Positions 48,595 to 61,706 of a stretch of DNA of 64,000 bases are shown piece after piece. Position numbers and translations under genes: made by a program. Within the stretch, counting starts at the first letter, position 1, and each line of letters begins with the position of its first letter. The notes below the pieces were generated by a model. It ran no database searches and was not told the origin of the DNA. It saw only the letters and a list, made by a program, of their open reading frames with translations. The DNA lies in assembly GCA_024516155.1 (NCBI GenBank), contig JAJJXM010000074.1, forward strand, positions 62,001-126,000. Direction: 5' to 3'. The DNA comes from Pyronema omphalodes. Taxonomy: Eukaryota; Ascomycota; Pezizomycetes; Pezizales; Pyronemataceae.

Positions 48595-50551
48595 TCGGCT
48601 AAAGTCACATCAAATCAAGTCAAGATCACATGACATAACGCTCTCCATCCAGCGCTAGTCATCATTAGCTCGCATACCTGCATGTGAAAGAGGAAGGTGT
48701 CCCTGGTGCGGAGGTTCGGGTATGCGCTGGGCGCGTCCGTGGCTCAAGCGAGATGAGATGAAGCCTGGAGATGTTGGGTAACGCTGGAAGCGGGTGTAGT
48801 CGGTGATGAAGGTGAAGGGAAGAGGGGGGGGGGGGGGGGTAATGTTTTCACATGTGTAAGCGGTTTTATGAATTATGTGATTTGATTTTGGTTTTTTACA
48901 AATGGTTTATGGGAGGATGCGGATGTGGCACGCCGAGTGGCCGAGGAAAAATCGGATTTTCGCGTCTGTTGGCGTCTTCGCGTGGTGACGTTGCGGCGAG
49001 GACGAGGCTAAGGGGTATGTCCGCGTCCGGGGGATGTGCGCTCGCGGGGAGCGATGATCGTGAGATGAGAATGGGAATCGAGAATATATTGGTTGATGAT
49101 TCTTACTGCTGAAGACAAAGAAAAGATATTGACTCGGAATATCAATTGATGAGGAAGAAGTACACTGTATTTCCTTACTTTCTTCGGTGATATTCAATAA
49201 CTATATCTACTGTTGCCTCTCGGCTATATGAAGTTCACCCAGGCTGGATTTCATACGAATTGTCTACAGAATCTGTCAGTCCATGTTGTGGCTGGCATAT
49301 CTATTGAGCTTCTGTGAATTTGTCGAAAAGAATGAAAAATAAGAGATCTTGGATATAATGTAACTAACTGTGTGGCTTTGTGAATATTGACATGTGATGA
49401 ATAATACGAGGTGGCATCATCCACCAAGCAAAGAAAAATAACTTTTAGAAATTTGTGTCACACTGAGTCTTAATGAATGATTATTCACAGCCATTCCGTC
49501 TCCCTATTCCACATTATACGGTGATGACTGCTATAGAAGACATATCAAACCAATACAGGAACCATCCAGACGGTGAGCGTACGGATTGGTGAGGCCGTGT
49601 GAGGCGGCGCGGACTGGAGGGGATCAGGGCGGAGGGGTCACATCATACTTCATCCAGTCCTCCACTGACCACCATACTCTTCACCATCCAAAACAGCAAT
49701 CCTAGCGCAAACCAAGGTTCTATCTGATAGAGAATTTATACCCTACTAAAAATTGGGCTTCTCCCTCCGCGTCTTGTCTGCTCAGTACAAGCGACGGGAA
49801 TCTGTGGAGAAAAGCAGCATATAGCAGTTCTTGACCTAGGTACCACTCACGCTATTCCAAAAACGTTGTGTGTACACCGACCATCACTCGAGATGACGTA
49901 CCAGGATTGGTCGAGCATGGCACATGTCAACCTCGCAACCCTCACCCATTGAGAAAAGTCTGGGGTGTGTACGGAACTGAATACTACATCTCCTGAACTG
50001 AGGGTTTTCCTGATTGGAGCTGTCTAAAATTGATTGAAACCGCTTTTATCTGATGTATACGACAGTGTTTACCACTGTTGTGATTGTGGTTGCTTCAAGT
50101 GTTCCGAAGAGTGCCACCTATTTATTTATACAGCATGCGAAACACAATGTTACTTTGATCGAGGCTCCCTGGATCGACAACACAGGAAACGAGAAAAAGA
50201 TGGGATGCGTAATGCACGGACGAGTGGCTAGACACACTCTGTGACCAGTTTAAATATCGCTCTAGATTTTTTATCGCGGAATTCATGGAATTTTGGGGTT
50301 GTCGTGTATGTTGTTGCACGAGAAACTGTTCACTATATTTTTGCCGACAAGGCCGTGCATGATCTGCATGAGACGTGCGCAGAGCCTCAGCTAAGATTAG
50401 AAATATGAGACATGCGGGGTAGCGCCCGCTTTTTGAGGTGTACCATCACACTCTCTCCGTCGTTACCAACTACCATTGTTCATCGCTTATATCAGTATTC
50501 TTCATCTACGGTATTTCTGGTAGACCACGTTGTCAGCACTGTTCAGGCTTC
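48595..50551 (+). promoter_or_regulatory. Tail repeat and 5' flank of NLR gene C
   Basis: A near-identical copy of 33208-35163. The only change I noticed is the length of the poly-G run near 48826. It contains the tail repeat and the presumed promoter of gene C. No separate gene is seen. Confidence 0.65.
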
Positions 50552-53500
50552 ATGGATCCGCTCAGCATCACTGCGGACGTTACTGGCTTCGTCAGTCTCG
50601 CCGGCCAGATCGCTACGACACTCAACGCCTACGTCGATAGTGTTCGATCAGCCCCCAGCGAAGTAAAGAGCCTTTATCTAGAAGTCAAAGCATTGAGCCA
50701 GGTCCTTGGGAAATTCGCACAGTTCGTGAAGGATGACCTTCATGGAGACTGTGTACTTTTCGATGCAGTGGAATCTTGTGGCTACCAACTGAAGGCACTT
50801 GATGGTAAACTTGCAGATCTTTCGAAAGCCTTCTCAAAGGGGAAGTTGCAAGAATGGGCCAAACGGATTGGGTGGCCGCTCAAGAAGGACGATGTTCAGC
50901 AGACGATATTTGCACTACAGCGTTTTACGCATATTTTTGAGTTCTCGATGGTAACCAAGAATTAGTATGTCTATTCACGTGGAATGCAGTCGAAGAATCC
51001 CGGCTCTAACGCATAACAGTGAGCTTTTGTCCCAAACATCGTCCGCCGTTATTTCCCGACTCGACGACGATCGGCAGAACCTACAGAATATCTTCAAAAC
51101 GCTTGAGACCATGTCAACGTCAGTGCCTGAAGATTTACAAAAGCAAATGACGGAGATATCGGAGATGAAAACGCTGGTTACTGAACTCGCTCAACTGAAC
51201 GTCAAAGAAATCCACAACATCTCACTCGGTGTGAATGACGTTCAAGGGACATTACAAGGTGACTCCACAGAAATCAGGGCCCGCGCTACCATCTAATGGA
51301 TTCTAGATGATGTTATTCGGCAGATAATGCCATTGATATCAAAGATGGAAATTTATAAAAGACATCAAGACATCCGGCAGAAACGAATCAAAGATACCGG
51401 CAAGTGGTTTCTCCTTGAACCGGCATTTCGACAATGGAGCCATGGCGAATCGCCTGATGTCGATATCAATCCCGTTTTTGCATGCTCTGGAGACCCTGGA
51501 GTAGGAAAGTCTGTCATCTGGTGAGTTGTCATTTCTGTGACTTTCACGGATCAAAACTTACCGACCTTGCACTACGCAGTTCCCTCGTATTCGATTATCT
51601 TCAGGAACATTACCGGTCCGAAGAAGAAGCTTGTGTAGCCTGCCTTTACTGTGATTTCCAGAAAAAGAAAATCCAAACTCCGGAAAACATGATTGGTGTA
51701 TTGCTAAGGCAGGTCATCTCAAAACTCAATAAGTCAAGACTGTTATCTGCAGAAACCATTCGTACACTGAAGGATCATCTCAATGACCAGAAAAGAATCG
51801 ATCTAGAGGAGGGATGTCGATGGTTAGGGGAGACTATCAAGCAGCTTCGAAAGTTCTATATCTGCATTGATGCGTTGGACGAGTGCGATGAGGCGCACCG
51901 GGCAAAGCTCATACAGGCTCTCGCAACGATATCAAGCAACTGTAGCCAACCGGATACAATCCGTATATTCTTCACGACGAGACCGCATATCAAGTGTGAC
52001 GAACTCGTGAAGCGTAATCCAGGAATTGGCTCTCTACACCACATGCGTTTGAAGGCGCGCCAAGAGGATATAAGGATATATCTTACGCATGAGATTGACG
52101 TCGACGAGAACAAGGAGTGTATGGACGACGAGCTCAGGAAAGAAATTCTGGATACGATCGTGACTAATTCTGACGGAATGTACGTTTCAAATGTTTATCT
52201 GACGCCGAATTGTTAATATTAATTGCACCAATAACGTTGGCCGTTTTCAATCATGGTTATGGAGCACAGCTGATACTTTCATCCAATGCAGGTTCCTACT
52301 GGCCTCGCTGCAGATACAGACGGTATTGGACAAGGCAACTATCACCAGGCGAAGCAACGCGCTCCGTAATATGTCCGAGAAACTTGAAGCCGCATTCGAG
52401 GGTACAATGACCAGGATCATGAATCAGAAACCAGAGAGGTCGGAACAAGCCATGGACGTTCTCAAGTGGGTGTTTCTCGCGAAGCGTCCATTGAAGATGA
52501 TCGAACTACGTCATGCACTCTCCGTCACGATTGACCTGAGCACAATTCAAGCTGGAAAAGCGGCGATCTCATACGATGAGACGGTCGACTGGGAAAAATT
52601 TACGTCTGAGAAATCACTGATAGATTGTTGCCTCGGTTTGATTGTCATAGATGAAGAGACGGCTACTGTCCGTCTTGTTCATAAATCGCTGCACGACCAC
52701 CTGACACAATTACATGACAGCGACAAAATATTCCCGAACGGCCACACAGAAATGGCATATACCTGCCTACAATACATGTCCTACAACGATTATGAATCTG
52801 TCATCGACTGTTCAAAACCGAAAATCACTCAGGCCATCAAGCGCAAACGCCTGGAGAAGTACCGCCTTCTGGATTATGCGGTAAACAACTTTCGGCACCA
52901 CTTACACGGCCAGAGTAGCTGCACAGCTGATATGATCTGTGCCTTTTTTCCAGATGGCATCAACCTAAATCAAATTTCGACTGGCTTCCGCTCGAGCTTC
53001 TTATCTCCGTTCATCCGGCACCGAGGCAGCTGGGATTACGAAAAACACGAATACATTGCGACAAGCCAGATGCATCTCCGTTTACAGTTTGCCATTAGCT
53101 GTGGCTTAGAAAATGCCTTCATCAGCCTTCTCGACGCATCTAACCCAAATATCGATCATGATTTCATGTTGGGTGCCAGTACAATGCTGCTACAGGCATC
53201 TCACATTGGCAAGAATGTCATCGTGCAGATCCTGTTGAAGAGAGGGGTCAATATTAACCTGGCTGATTCCAAGAACCGCACTGCTTTATCATGGGCATCC
53301 CGATATGGCCATGAATCAGTTGTGAAGCTGCTCCTCGATACTGATGGTATCGACATCAACTCCAAGGACGATGAATATAGCCAAACCGCACTATCCTGGG
53401 CATCCGAAAAGGGCCATCATTCAGTTGTGAAGCTGCTCCTCGAAACTGATGGTATCGATATCAACTCCAAGGGCGGTCGATATGGCCAAACTGCATTATC

Positions 53501-53903
53501 ATGGGCATCCCGATATGGCCATGAATCAGTTGTGAAGCTGCTCCTCGATGCTGATGGTATCGACATCAATTCCCAGAGTAGTAACGGCCGAACTGCATTA
53601 TCATGGGCATCCAGAAATGGCCATGATTCAGTTGTGAAGCTTCTCCTCGATGCTGATGGTATCGACATCAACTTCAAGGACAGATGGTATGGCCGAACAG
53701 CATTATCATGGGCATCCGAAAAGGGCCATGATTCAGTTGTGAAACTGCTTCTCAAGGCTGATGGTATCGACATCAACTCAATAGACATTGAGGGGCTTAC
53801 CGCGTTGTCTCTGGCATATCGGAAACGTCATCATTCCACTGCGCAACTACTCCTTGCTGCTGGAGCCATTGTTGAAGACGACGAGTCCATACTGTTTTTT
53901 TAA
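50552..53903 (+). CDS. NLR gene C: N-domain-NACHT-ankyrin, 5 exons, 1,025 aa, altered C-terminus
   Basis: Exons are 50552-50964, 51020-51258, 51307-51520, 51580-52179 and 52292-53903. The N-domain and first exons are almost identical to gene B. Exon 4 has a cluster of changes at about 51545-51730 (CDFQKKKIQ for CDYQNNEIQ). The P-loop is GDPGVGKS and Walker B and the sensor are intact. Only five core ankyrin repeats lie between the diverged first and last units. The frame ends EDDESILFF in a T-rich stretch, where A and B read on to GEVPENMNN. The last eight or so residues are therefore replaced and the downstream flank diverges at this point. All other motifs are intact, so it may be functional. 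It is the shortest receptor of the array. Confidence 0.88.
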
Positions 53904-56048
53904 CTTTTTTTAACTTTTTTTATCGGTATTTATCTTTTTCTTCTTCTTTATCTATATGTTGGTCTTTCTGTTGTTGAACACGGGTATTTGTTGTTGCGAG
54001 AATTTTTGGAAAAATGTACTTGCGGTTGGTGACAGATACATAGTATCAAGGATGTTAGTTGGTGCTTCGCTGGTGATTGGATGATATTTGGTTGTGGATG
54101 TGATAGTCGTTCTTTGCTTTCTTTTCATTACTGTTTTCGATCTACGAAGTTACGACTGCTTTCTAGTTGATTTCTATGACTGTGTTTCTGAATTTCAAAG
54201 CCATTTAGCTGTAATGGTTCCAGAAGAAATATTCTCTGACCCCAGGTGTTGAGGCAACTACTGAAATTTGTCATCCGTCGCCCAAAGCAGTTCTTAAACA
54301 TCCCATATATCAGTGTCCTACCGAGAGGTATTGGAGGATCCCTCGATTGGAACAAATAGCAGTGACACTCAAATGCACACTGGCTGAACCGACTGTTGTT
54401 CGGAACCGACTGTTGTTCGGAACAGATGGAGGGTAATAACATCCAAAGGCAGTATGTCTATATGTGTTTGAGACTGCGATATCGGCGATGCATGATGATA
54501 TGTTTCGGCCAGCGGTAGAAGAAGAAGAAATGACACTCCCCGTCCACTAGAGGCTACAAATAAAATAAATATAGGTAGTATATACTCTACGCTCTGCCGT
54601 TGTCCTTGAGGGCGACTTTGGTTCCTGAATCTGGGAGTTCTATACGGACTTATTCTTGTCGGGCTGCTGAACACTCAATCAGGTAGTTGTGCATCAAGTT
54701 GATTTTCATCCATTCGAACTATAAGTATACGAAGCAGTCATAACGTACTTCAAAGACGGACGTGCATATGAGGAGGATAAAACAATGCACAAAGGGCGCA
54801 CAACTTGGACTACAACCCGGCTCCCAAGTATCCATTAATATGAGTGATGGATGATGAATAAACAACCATGCCATACCCATTTTCAACCACAACGATCGAA
54901 AGCTTTTGGTTTCGTCATAGAAGACAGTTTTAGCATTTATAAAATATTCAGTTGTGGAGGTGAGCTCCACCCCAAACTTGAGCACGGCGAATGCAGACAT
55001 CCGGCAGTGGATGCCGGACGTACGCCCACACACACCCTCATGTATACCCTTATACAAACCCAATTCATATGCACGCAGTTCATATGCACCCAATTCATGT
55101 ACATAAAAAAGTCTCACTTATTTCCCGAGTATCTTGTCTTTCCTATATATGTCTAACACAACACAGATATCTCTGGTACGAGTGTGAAAGCATAGATGTG
55201 TGGATGGATTTCAAATCATCTAGATACGATACTGACATATGGTGTAGCGATAAAACTCAACGGTCTTAACCCATAGTCAAAATACTCGCCTGAAGTGCAG
55301 TATCTGGGTATCTGAGTATCTTGACATATGAACCAACCTCGCCTTGCCCTCACCCCGCCCATAATCGAAATGTATCATTTGGCTGACCCAAAATATCAAA
55401 CCATCTCAGTTGTCTATCTTATCTATGTCATGTAACCGATGTCCGGTGCTCTGTGCTTTTTTTCTCTGTGCTCTGTGTTTTTCTAACCGCTTATACCACT
55501 CTATGAATTACTCGTAGTCTCATATACTATATTCCTCACCAGTGCCTGAGCACAATGCATCCGCCATCATTCTCCGCCATTATTCCCCACCACTGGTCTC
55601 CATGATTCTCCATTCGAGTGCATACTCCGTTACCGCTCTTGTCGATTTTTCGCGCCCAATTTCGATATCCTGAGTCTGTCATTATTCTCCATTATTCTCC
55701 GCTGCCCACCATGATTCGTTATGCATTTTCTGTTTCCAATCAAAATATTCACGAATAATCGCAGATGTTTCCGGAAATCAACTCTAATCACCAATACACG
55801 AAGTCTAACGAAGTCCATTCTCCTACTGATATTATTCCGCAGACCTCATACCTCATACCTCATCATACCGTAATCGGCTGACGGAGTAGTCTTCGCTTCG
55901 TTTAGTTTCCAGCATCCCTTCGCGCTCAATTCGCGCTCCCCTCCCCCTGCCAACCAACCAGGTTGCAATTTCTCGAACCATACCGATATCGGCTAAATTC
56001 AAAGTCCCACCAAATCAAGTCGACCAAAGATCACATGACAACATTCTA
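53904..56048 (+). repeat. Downstream block of unit 3, left part
   Basis: Matches the blocks after genes A and B. The first few hundred bases differ through T-rich insertions and small changes. From about 54700 it is closer to the unit 1 copy than to unit 2, for example in the AACGGTCTTAACCCATAG segment. No gene is supported. Confidence 0.6.
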
Positions 56049-56414
56049 CAGTCGACTCGGGTTATAAGGGTACTATCTATAAGAATACCCACTGTAGAAG
56101 GGTACCTGCCGCGGTCCCGACGGTTTTTGTATGGGAATTAAGGGTATCACAGTGTACTAGAATATCCTTATGAAAATGCCGAAAATTTGTATGGTACCCT
56201 TATACAGTGGGGCAGCTGGTGATGTGGCTATAGTACAATTTGTGTGGCTATGGTGCAATTTGTGTGGCGCTAGGACTCCACTTACCTCCGCACTACCCCG
56301 GCTCTGTGCATCTCGATCAATCACTCGTGCCAAGCCTCTCGGTATTTAAGAATATACATCATATAAGGGTACACCCTTTCGGTCCCGGCGTACCCTTATA
56401 GACCGAGTCGACTG
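56049..56414. mobile_element. 366-bp Tc1/mariner-type MITE in unit 3
   Basis: Inverted termini start CAGTCGACTCGG and continue with TATAAGGGTAC on both sides. The element is flanked by TA (56047-56048 and 56415-56416). Units 1 and 2 have an uninterrupted ACATTCTAGACCATC at this place, so the empty site and TA duplication are visible. A subterminal GGTACC/GGGTAC-rich region is seen. It has no coding capacity. Confidence 0.9.
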
Positions 56415-59109
56415 TAGACCATCTTCCATCCATGTTGCGCTAACCACCATTAGCTTCTTAGCTCGCGTACCTGCATCATGCATCTAAAAGTGGAAGGTGT
56501 GGAGATGAAACGGGTCTGTGTCGCCTTCGCGTCGTTGCGGTGGCTTGATGGGAGTTGAAGATGAAGATGCTGGGCAGCTGGGTAATTCTTGGAAGCCTGG
56601 GCAATGGGGGAAGGGGGGTGATTGTTTTATATGTGTAGGCGTGATGATTTTTGTGGATTTTCATTTTGATCTTTTTGTATAATTTTGTGGTTTTACGCGG
56701 TTGTGGTTGCGAATGTGGATAAGGACGTGAATGACTGTAGTTTGCGGAGTGGCAGAGGAGAAAAACCTCTTCGGATTTCGCGTGCTTCGCGTGGCGACGA
56801 GGCTAGCTCGGAAAGTACGAGCGTGCTGTGCGGTGCGGGGAGAATCATGAGAATCTGCCGCGATAGACATTCATTGATTACGACATAAAGTTCATCACAA
56901 ATTTCGTCAATTATATATGTAAATCTCACCCATCCACAAACAATCAATCGATACAATTGCTTCCCCCATTCGTCAATCGATAGGTCGAAAGCAGGTGAGA
57001 TTACAAGCCAGGTACCCGCGACCGTGACCCCCATTGAGGCAATGCATTTGTATATGGAGGGCCAAAAGAATTATGCCACAAAATCAAGAGCAGATGTATG
57101 TCGCATGCACAACATCCAGCAACTGCACTTTCTAGTACACACCACTCACCAGCCACAGACACCGTTGCCCCAACCATACCAGACCACTGACTAAACCACG
57201 GAAACGCGCATTACATATAGTGGTCATCCAAATGGCACAAAATATTCTCAAGCGCATATTAAAGAATGGTTAGGCAAACGATATCAAGACAATAAAGCGC
57301 AATAAAACGGCTCTCCTTAGAAAAACTAAAGGACGGTTCTGCAGTGGTTCTTTAGATAGTGGTGAGTTGGATTGAACAGAATATTACATGAGCTCAGATA
57401 AAGCAGTCTGTGCAACGAATAAATACAGATGCAGTGATGCAGAATCAGATTTTACATTACAGCCTTAAGAATAGTAAGTAAATGGAGTGGAAAAAAAGGT
57501 GTTCTTGCTGGTAATCCGGGCTGTCGTGGTATTTCCCCCATAGAAACCCTGCAGCACTTGTTGAAACTTCATCGAAATTACAGGATTTTCTTTAGCAAAG
57601 GAATGATATCACGGTTGATTGCCGCGAGAAGTTGCTGTTCAATGTATATTTCAAGTTTTATTCATTCGGTGTATACACATAGTGAAATGATTTAGTGGTG
57701 ATTAAGGAAAGGGCAATGTAAGTCATTTTGATTTGATTGGCGGTGAAATCACTGTTTCCTCCTTGGCATCCAAAGCTGTTTGGTTTCTTTTTTCTTTTAC
57801 ATTTAGGTTTCTTTTATTATCCAGACTGCTCTGCGGACATAACGAGCAAGAATATGTAGAGAAAGACACTAAATATAAACAACAAAAAAGGTAAGAACTG
57901 CCTTGACCGTCACTTTACTGTGTGTTTTCAGCTCATATTCACAACAGCACGGTCTTGGTTTCTTCCCTGCCGGTGGTAAAGATATTAATGGCTCTGATAG
58001 CTTTAATATATTACTCCTAACCCCAAACTTAAGAGATCCGCTAGATTTTCTTGCTCGTCCTACATGCGGCTTATTGAGTGTTATATGGGCTGGTATACAC
58101 GATTTTCTGTAGCATTAATACCTTTCTGCTCATCTTTTCTACCCACTGTGTTATGTGCCCTTTCCAATATTCATATCATCGATTTGACCATTGTTTTATT
58201 TGCGCTTGAGAGTATTGTGTGTCGTTCAGATAACCACTACTCAATGAGCGCCTCCGATTTCATGGAGCGCCACTGCCTGTGGTTTAGTCAGTGGTGTTTG
58301 TGGCTTGTGGGCGATTAGTGGTGGAAAGTGCACTTGTTGATGTTGTGCATGCGATGTGCATTATTGCGTGTTGGTTTTGTGGCAAGATTCTTGTGGCCCT
58401 CCATATACAGATGCATTGCCGTAGTCTCGGACTCTCGGTGCTTCATATACAAATAACAATTTTGTTTTTGCAACAAAAAACCCCTCTGCTATGCCGAGAG
58501 ACAAAAATGCACCAGAGCTGTGACATTATCATGATCTTCTCCAGATATACGGCGCACGCCCGAGGATGTGCGTGCTTTTTGTACAGAGATGGACGAGTGC
58601 ACACTCACTGCCGAACAAAAATCAGGCTTATTCTTGTGCTTTTCTTCGGCTCGGAACAAGCGACGGAAAAATTGAGAGGTAAAACAGTATCAATTCTTTA
58701 CTATGTAAGTATCACCCGCGCTGTAACAAAAGAGTTATCGTGGGAGATACACACGAAGACGGTGCCGCTGGCAACGGCATCGACACCTTTTGGTCTCCAC
58801 GACAGGGGGGCGACAGGGATCAAGATGGTATGCGGTGATGCCTTGTGATTGGAGTGTCTTCTCACTTACCCGGATGTTCGCAACCACGTTAACCATACAT
58901 ATCTTAGTGCCACTACCTTGGCCATTTTTTGGCCAATCAAACATGTTTTTAGGCTCCACATTGGCGTGCCTTGACATGCAAAGACCATTGAGATATTTTC
59001 TGCCGCCCATACAAAAGACACAGGGTTTTAACACTCTATCATGTACTCTTCGAGTTTTTTCTGAATTCAATCTTTTAGGGCGTACTATTGTACTTCAGAA
59101 GGTTGATTA
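56415..59109 (+). repeat. Downstream block of unit 3, right part, up to relic P3
   Basis: Contains the tail repeat (up to about 57000), the 1.6 kb shared with unit 2 only, and the flank CTTCAGAAGGTT that in P1 and P2 precedes the T-rich tract. No gene is supported. The frame at 57903-58112 is the partner of 42783-42992. Confidence 0.6.
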
Positions 59110-60104
59110 GTAATCAAGGAATCGGCTCTCTGGACCACATATGTTTGAAGGCACGCCAAGAGGATATAAGAATATATATTACTCATGAGATTGACGTAAA
59201 CCAGCATGAGGAGTGTATGAATGAAATTCTCAGGAGAGACATTCTGGATACCATCGTTGCTAACTGTGACGGGATGGGGGTTTCTGAAGCCTCTCCTGAT
59301 ACCGAAGTCTTGATGATGGATGCATTTGATGTCATCGGGGGTCTTGAATGTTCGCTGTGGTACCTGGCTGACACCATCTTTCAATGCAGGTTTCTACTAG
59401 CTGCGCTGCAGATACAAACGGTCTTAGACGAGTCAACTATCAGAAGACGAAGAGACGCGCTGCATAATATGCCTATGAAACTTAAAACTGCATTCGAGGG
59501 TACAATCAGCAGGATCATGAACCAGAAAACTCAGAGATATAAACAAGCTATGGGTGGTCTTCCGTAGGTATTTTTCGCAAAACGTCCATTGACGATGATT
59601 AAGCTACGCCATGCCCTCTCCGTCACGATTGACCTGAGCACAATGCAAGCGGGGAAGCTGGCAATCTCATACGATAAGACGGTCGACTGGGAAAACCTTT
59701 CTTCTGAGAAATCACTGATAGGTTGTTGCCTCGGCCTCATCATTATTGATGAGGAGACATCTACTGTCCGTCTTGTCCATAAATCAGTACACGACCACCT
59801 GACACAGTTACACGATAACTGCTGAATATTCCCTGATGGTCATTCCGAGATGGCCTACACATCTCTACAATACATGTCTTACAGCGACGATCAATATGAA
59901 ATAGACTCTTCAACACCAGCAGGCGATTCGTGTATCCCAGATAATCACCGGGGGACGTACCACCTTCTCGATTATGCAGTCAAATACTTTGGGTACCACT
60001 CATGCAACCAGAGTGGCTGCAGAGCTGATATGATCAATGCCTTTTTTCCAGATAGCATCAACCTAAATCGAATCTCGACAGGATTACGCTCAGAATTCTT
60101 ATCT
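59110..60104 (+). pseudogene. NLR relic P3
   Basis: Starts at GTAATCAAGGAATCGG inside the NACHT region, later than P1 and P2, because a deletion joined it to upstream flank. It continues through the exon 4/5 intron and linker to LRSEFLS. The exon 4 donor is destroyed (GGGGGT where P1 has GTGAGT). An early TAG lies near 59565 and a TGA near 59823. The start (NQGIGSLDHICLKAR) is closer to gene A than to B or C. Confidence 0.9.
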
Positions 60105-60603
60105 GATTAACTGAAAAAATATGAAATTCAACATTCAAAAAAATAGGAAAAAAGAGAAAGAAATTTGGACAACGTAAACCCCTATAGAAGTCCGTGCGGA
60201 TAGAAAGCACGCGCGTGAAGAGAGCACACACGAATGAAGACGCGACTGAATGAGAAATATTGATGCTAATAATTGCAGCGTGATTGATTCAGAAATTGAA
60301 TATCTATTATTTATTATTTGATATTGGTTATATATTTTTTCATTTTATTTTATTTTATTTTTACAAAATCTGGGTGAAAACACCACACGTCACATCCGAC
60401 CGAGGACTTCCAGTGTGCGCATCAATTCAGCCCCGCGGGCCCCCCCATTGTGCGCTATCCCCTTTCTGATCGGCGTCGCGGTACGGGCGGACGACAATGC
60501 GATTGGCAATAAACGCGCTGGGCGGGCGACGAGCGCACGGAGACATTGGCGATGAGCACTCTCCGCCACACATACTCCTTTGTCATTCAGTAGACCTTTG
60601 CTC
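60105..60603 (+). mobile_element. MULE-like element relic, copy 3
   Basis: Begins GATTAACTGAAAAA, which matches GATTAACAGAAAAA of the complete element near 45880, and ends TAGACCTTTGCTC before TCGGCTAAA. It has the same breakpoint as copies 1 and 2. It lacks the long A run of those copies and so shows the junction most clearly. Confidence 0.85.
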
Positions 60604-61706
60604 TCGGCTAAAGTCACATCAAATCAAGTCAAGATCACATGACATAACGCTCTCCATCCAGCGCTAGTCATCATTAGCTCGCATACCTGCATGTGAAAGA
60701 GGAAGGTGTCCCTGGTACGGAGGTGAAGCGGGTATGCGCTGGGCGCGTCAGTGGCTGAAGGGAGATGAGATGAAGCCTGGGGATGTTGGGTAACGCTGGA
60801 AGCGGGTGTAGTCGGTGATGAAGGCGAAGAGGGGGGGGAGGGGGGGGGGGGGTAATGTTTTCACATGTGTAAGCGGTTTTATGAATTATGTGATTTGATT
60901 TTGGTTTTTTACAAATGGTTTATGGGAGGATGCGGATGTAGCACGCTGAGTGGCCAAGATAATCGGGTTTTCGCGTCTGTTGGCGACTTCGCGTGGTGAC
61001 GTTGCGGCGAGGACGAGGCTGAGGGGTATGTCCGCGTCCGGGGGATGTGCGCTCGCGGAAAGCGATGATCATGAGATGAGAGTGGGAACAGAGAATAGAT
61101 TGGTTGATGATTCTTACTGCTGAAGACAAAGAAAAGATACTGACTCGGAATATCAATTGATGAGGAAGAAGTACATCGTATTTCCTTAAATTCTTCGGTG
61201 ATATTCAATGACTATATCTACTGTTGCCTGTTGGCTATATAAAGTTCACTTAGGTTGGATTTCATACGAATCGTTTACAGCATCTGTCAATCCATATCGC
61301 GGCTGGCGTATCTATTGAGCTTCTGTTAACCTGTCGAAAGGAATGAACAAGATGAGATCTTGGATTTAATTTAATTAACCGTGTGGCTTTGTGAATATTG
61401 ACATGTGATGAATAATACGAGGTGACATTATCCACCGAGCAAAGAAAAATAACCGTTAGACATTTGTGTCAATCGAGAAAGTGTTCACTATACTTTTGCC
61501 GACAGGGCCGTGCATGATCTGCATGAAACGTGCGCAGAGCCTCAGTAGAGATCAGAAACATTAGGTATGCGGGGTAGCGCCCTCGTTTTTAGGTCCACCA
61601 TCACACTCTCTCCGTCGTTACCAACTACCATTGTTCATCATTTATATCAGTATTGTCCTGTCTACGGTATTCCTGGCCACCACATTGCCGGTACTGTCGC
61701 CGAGTT
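60604..61706 (+). promoter_or_regulatory. Tail repeat and shortened 5' flank of NLR gene D
   Basis: Matches 48595-50551 but with a net loss of about 854 bp. The sequence jumps from CATTTGTGTCA (about 61470) to CGAGAAAGTGTTCAC, which in gene B lies near 34930. The distal promoter of B and C is therefore missing in D. A poly-G-rich stretch is at about 60832-60852. Confidence 0.65.
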
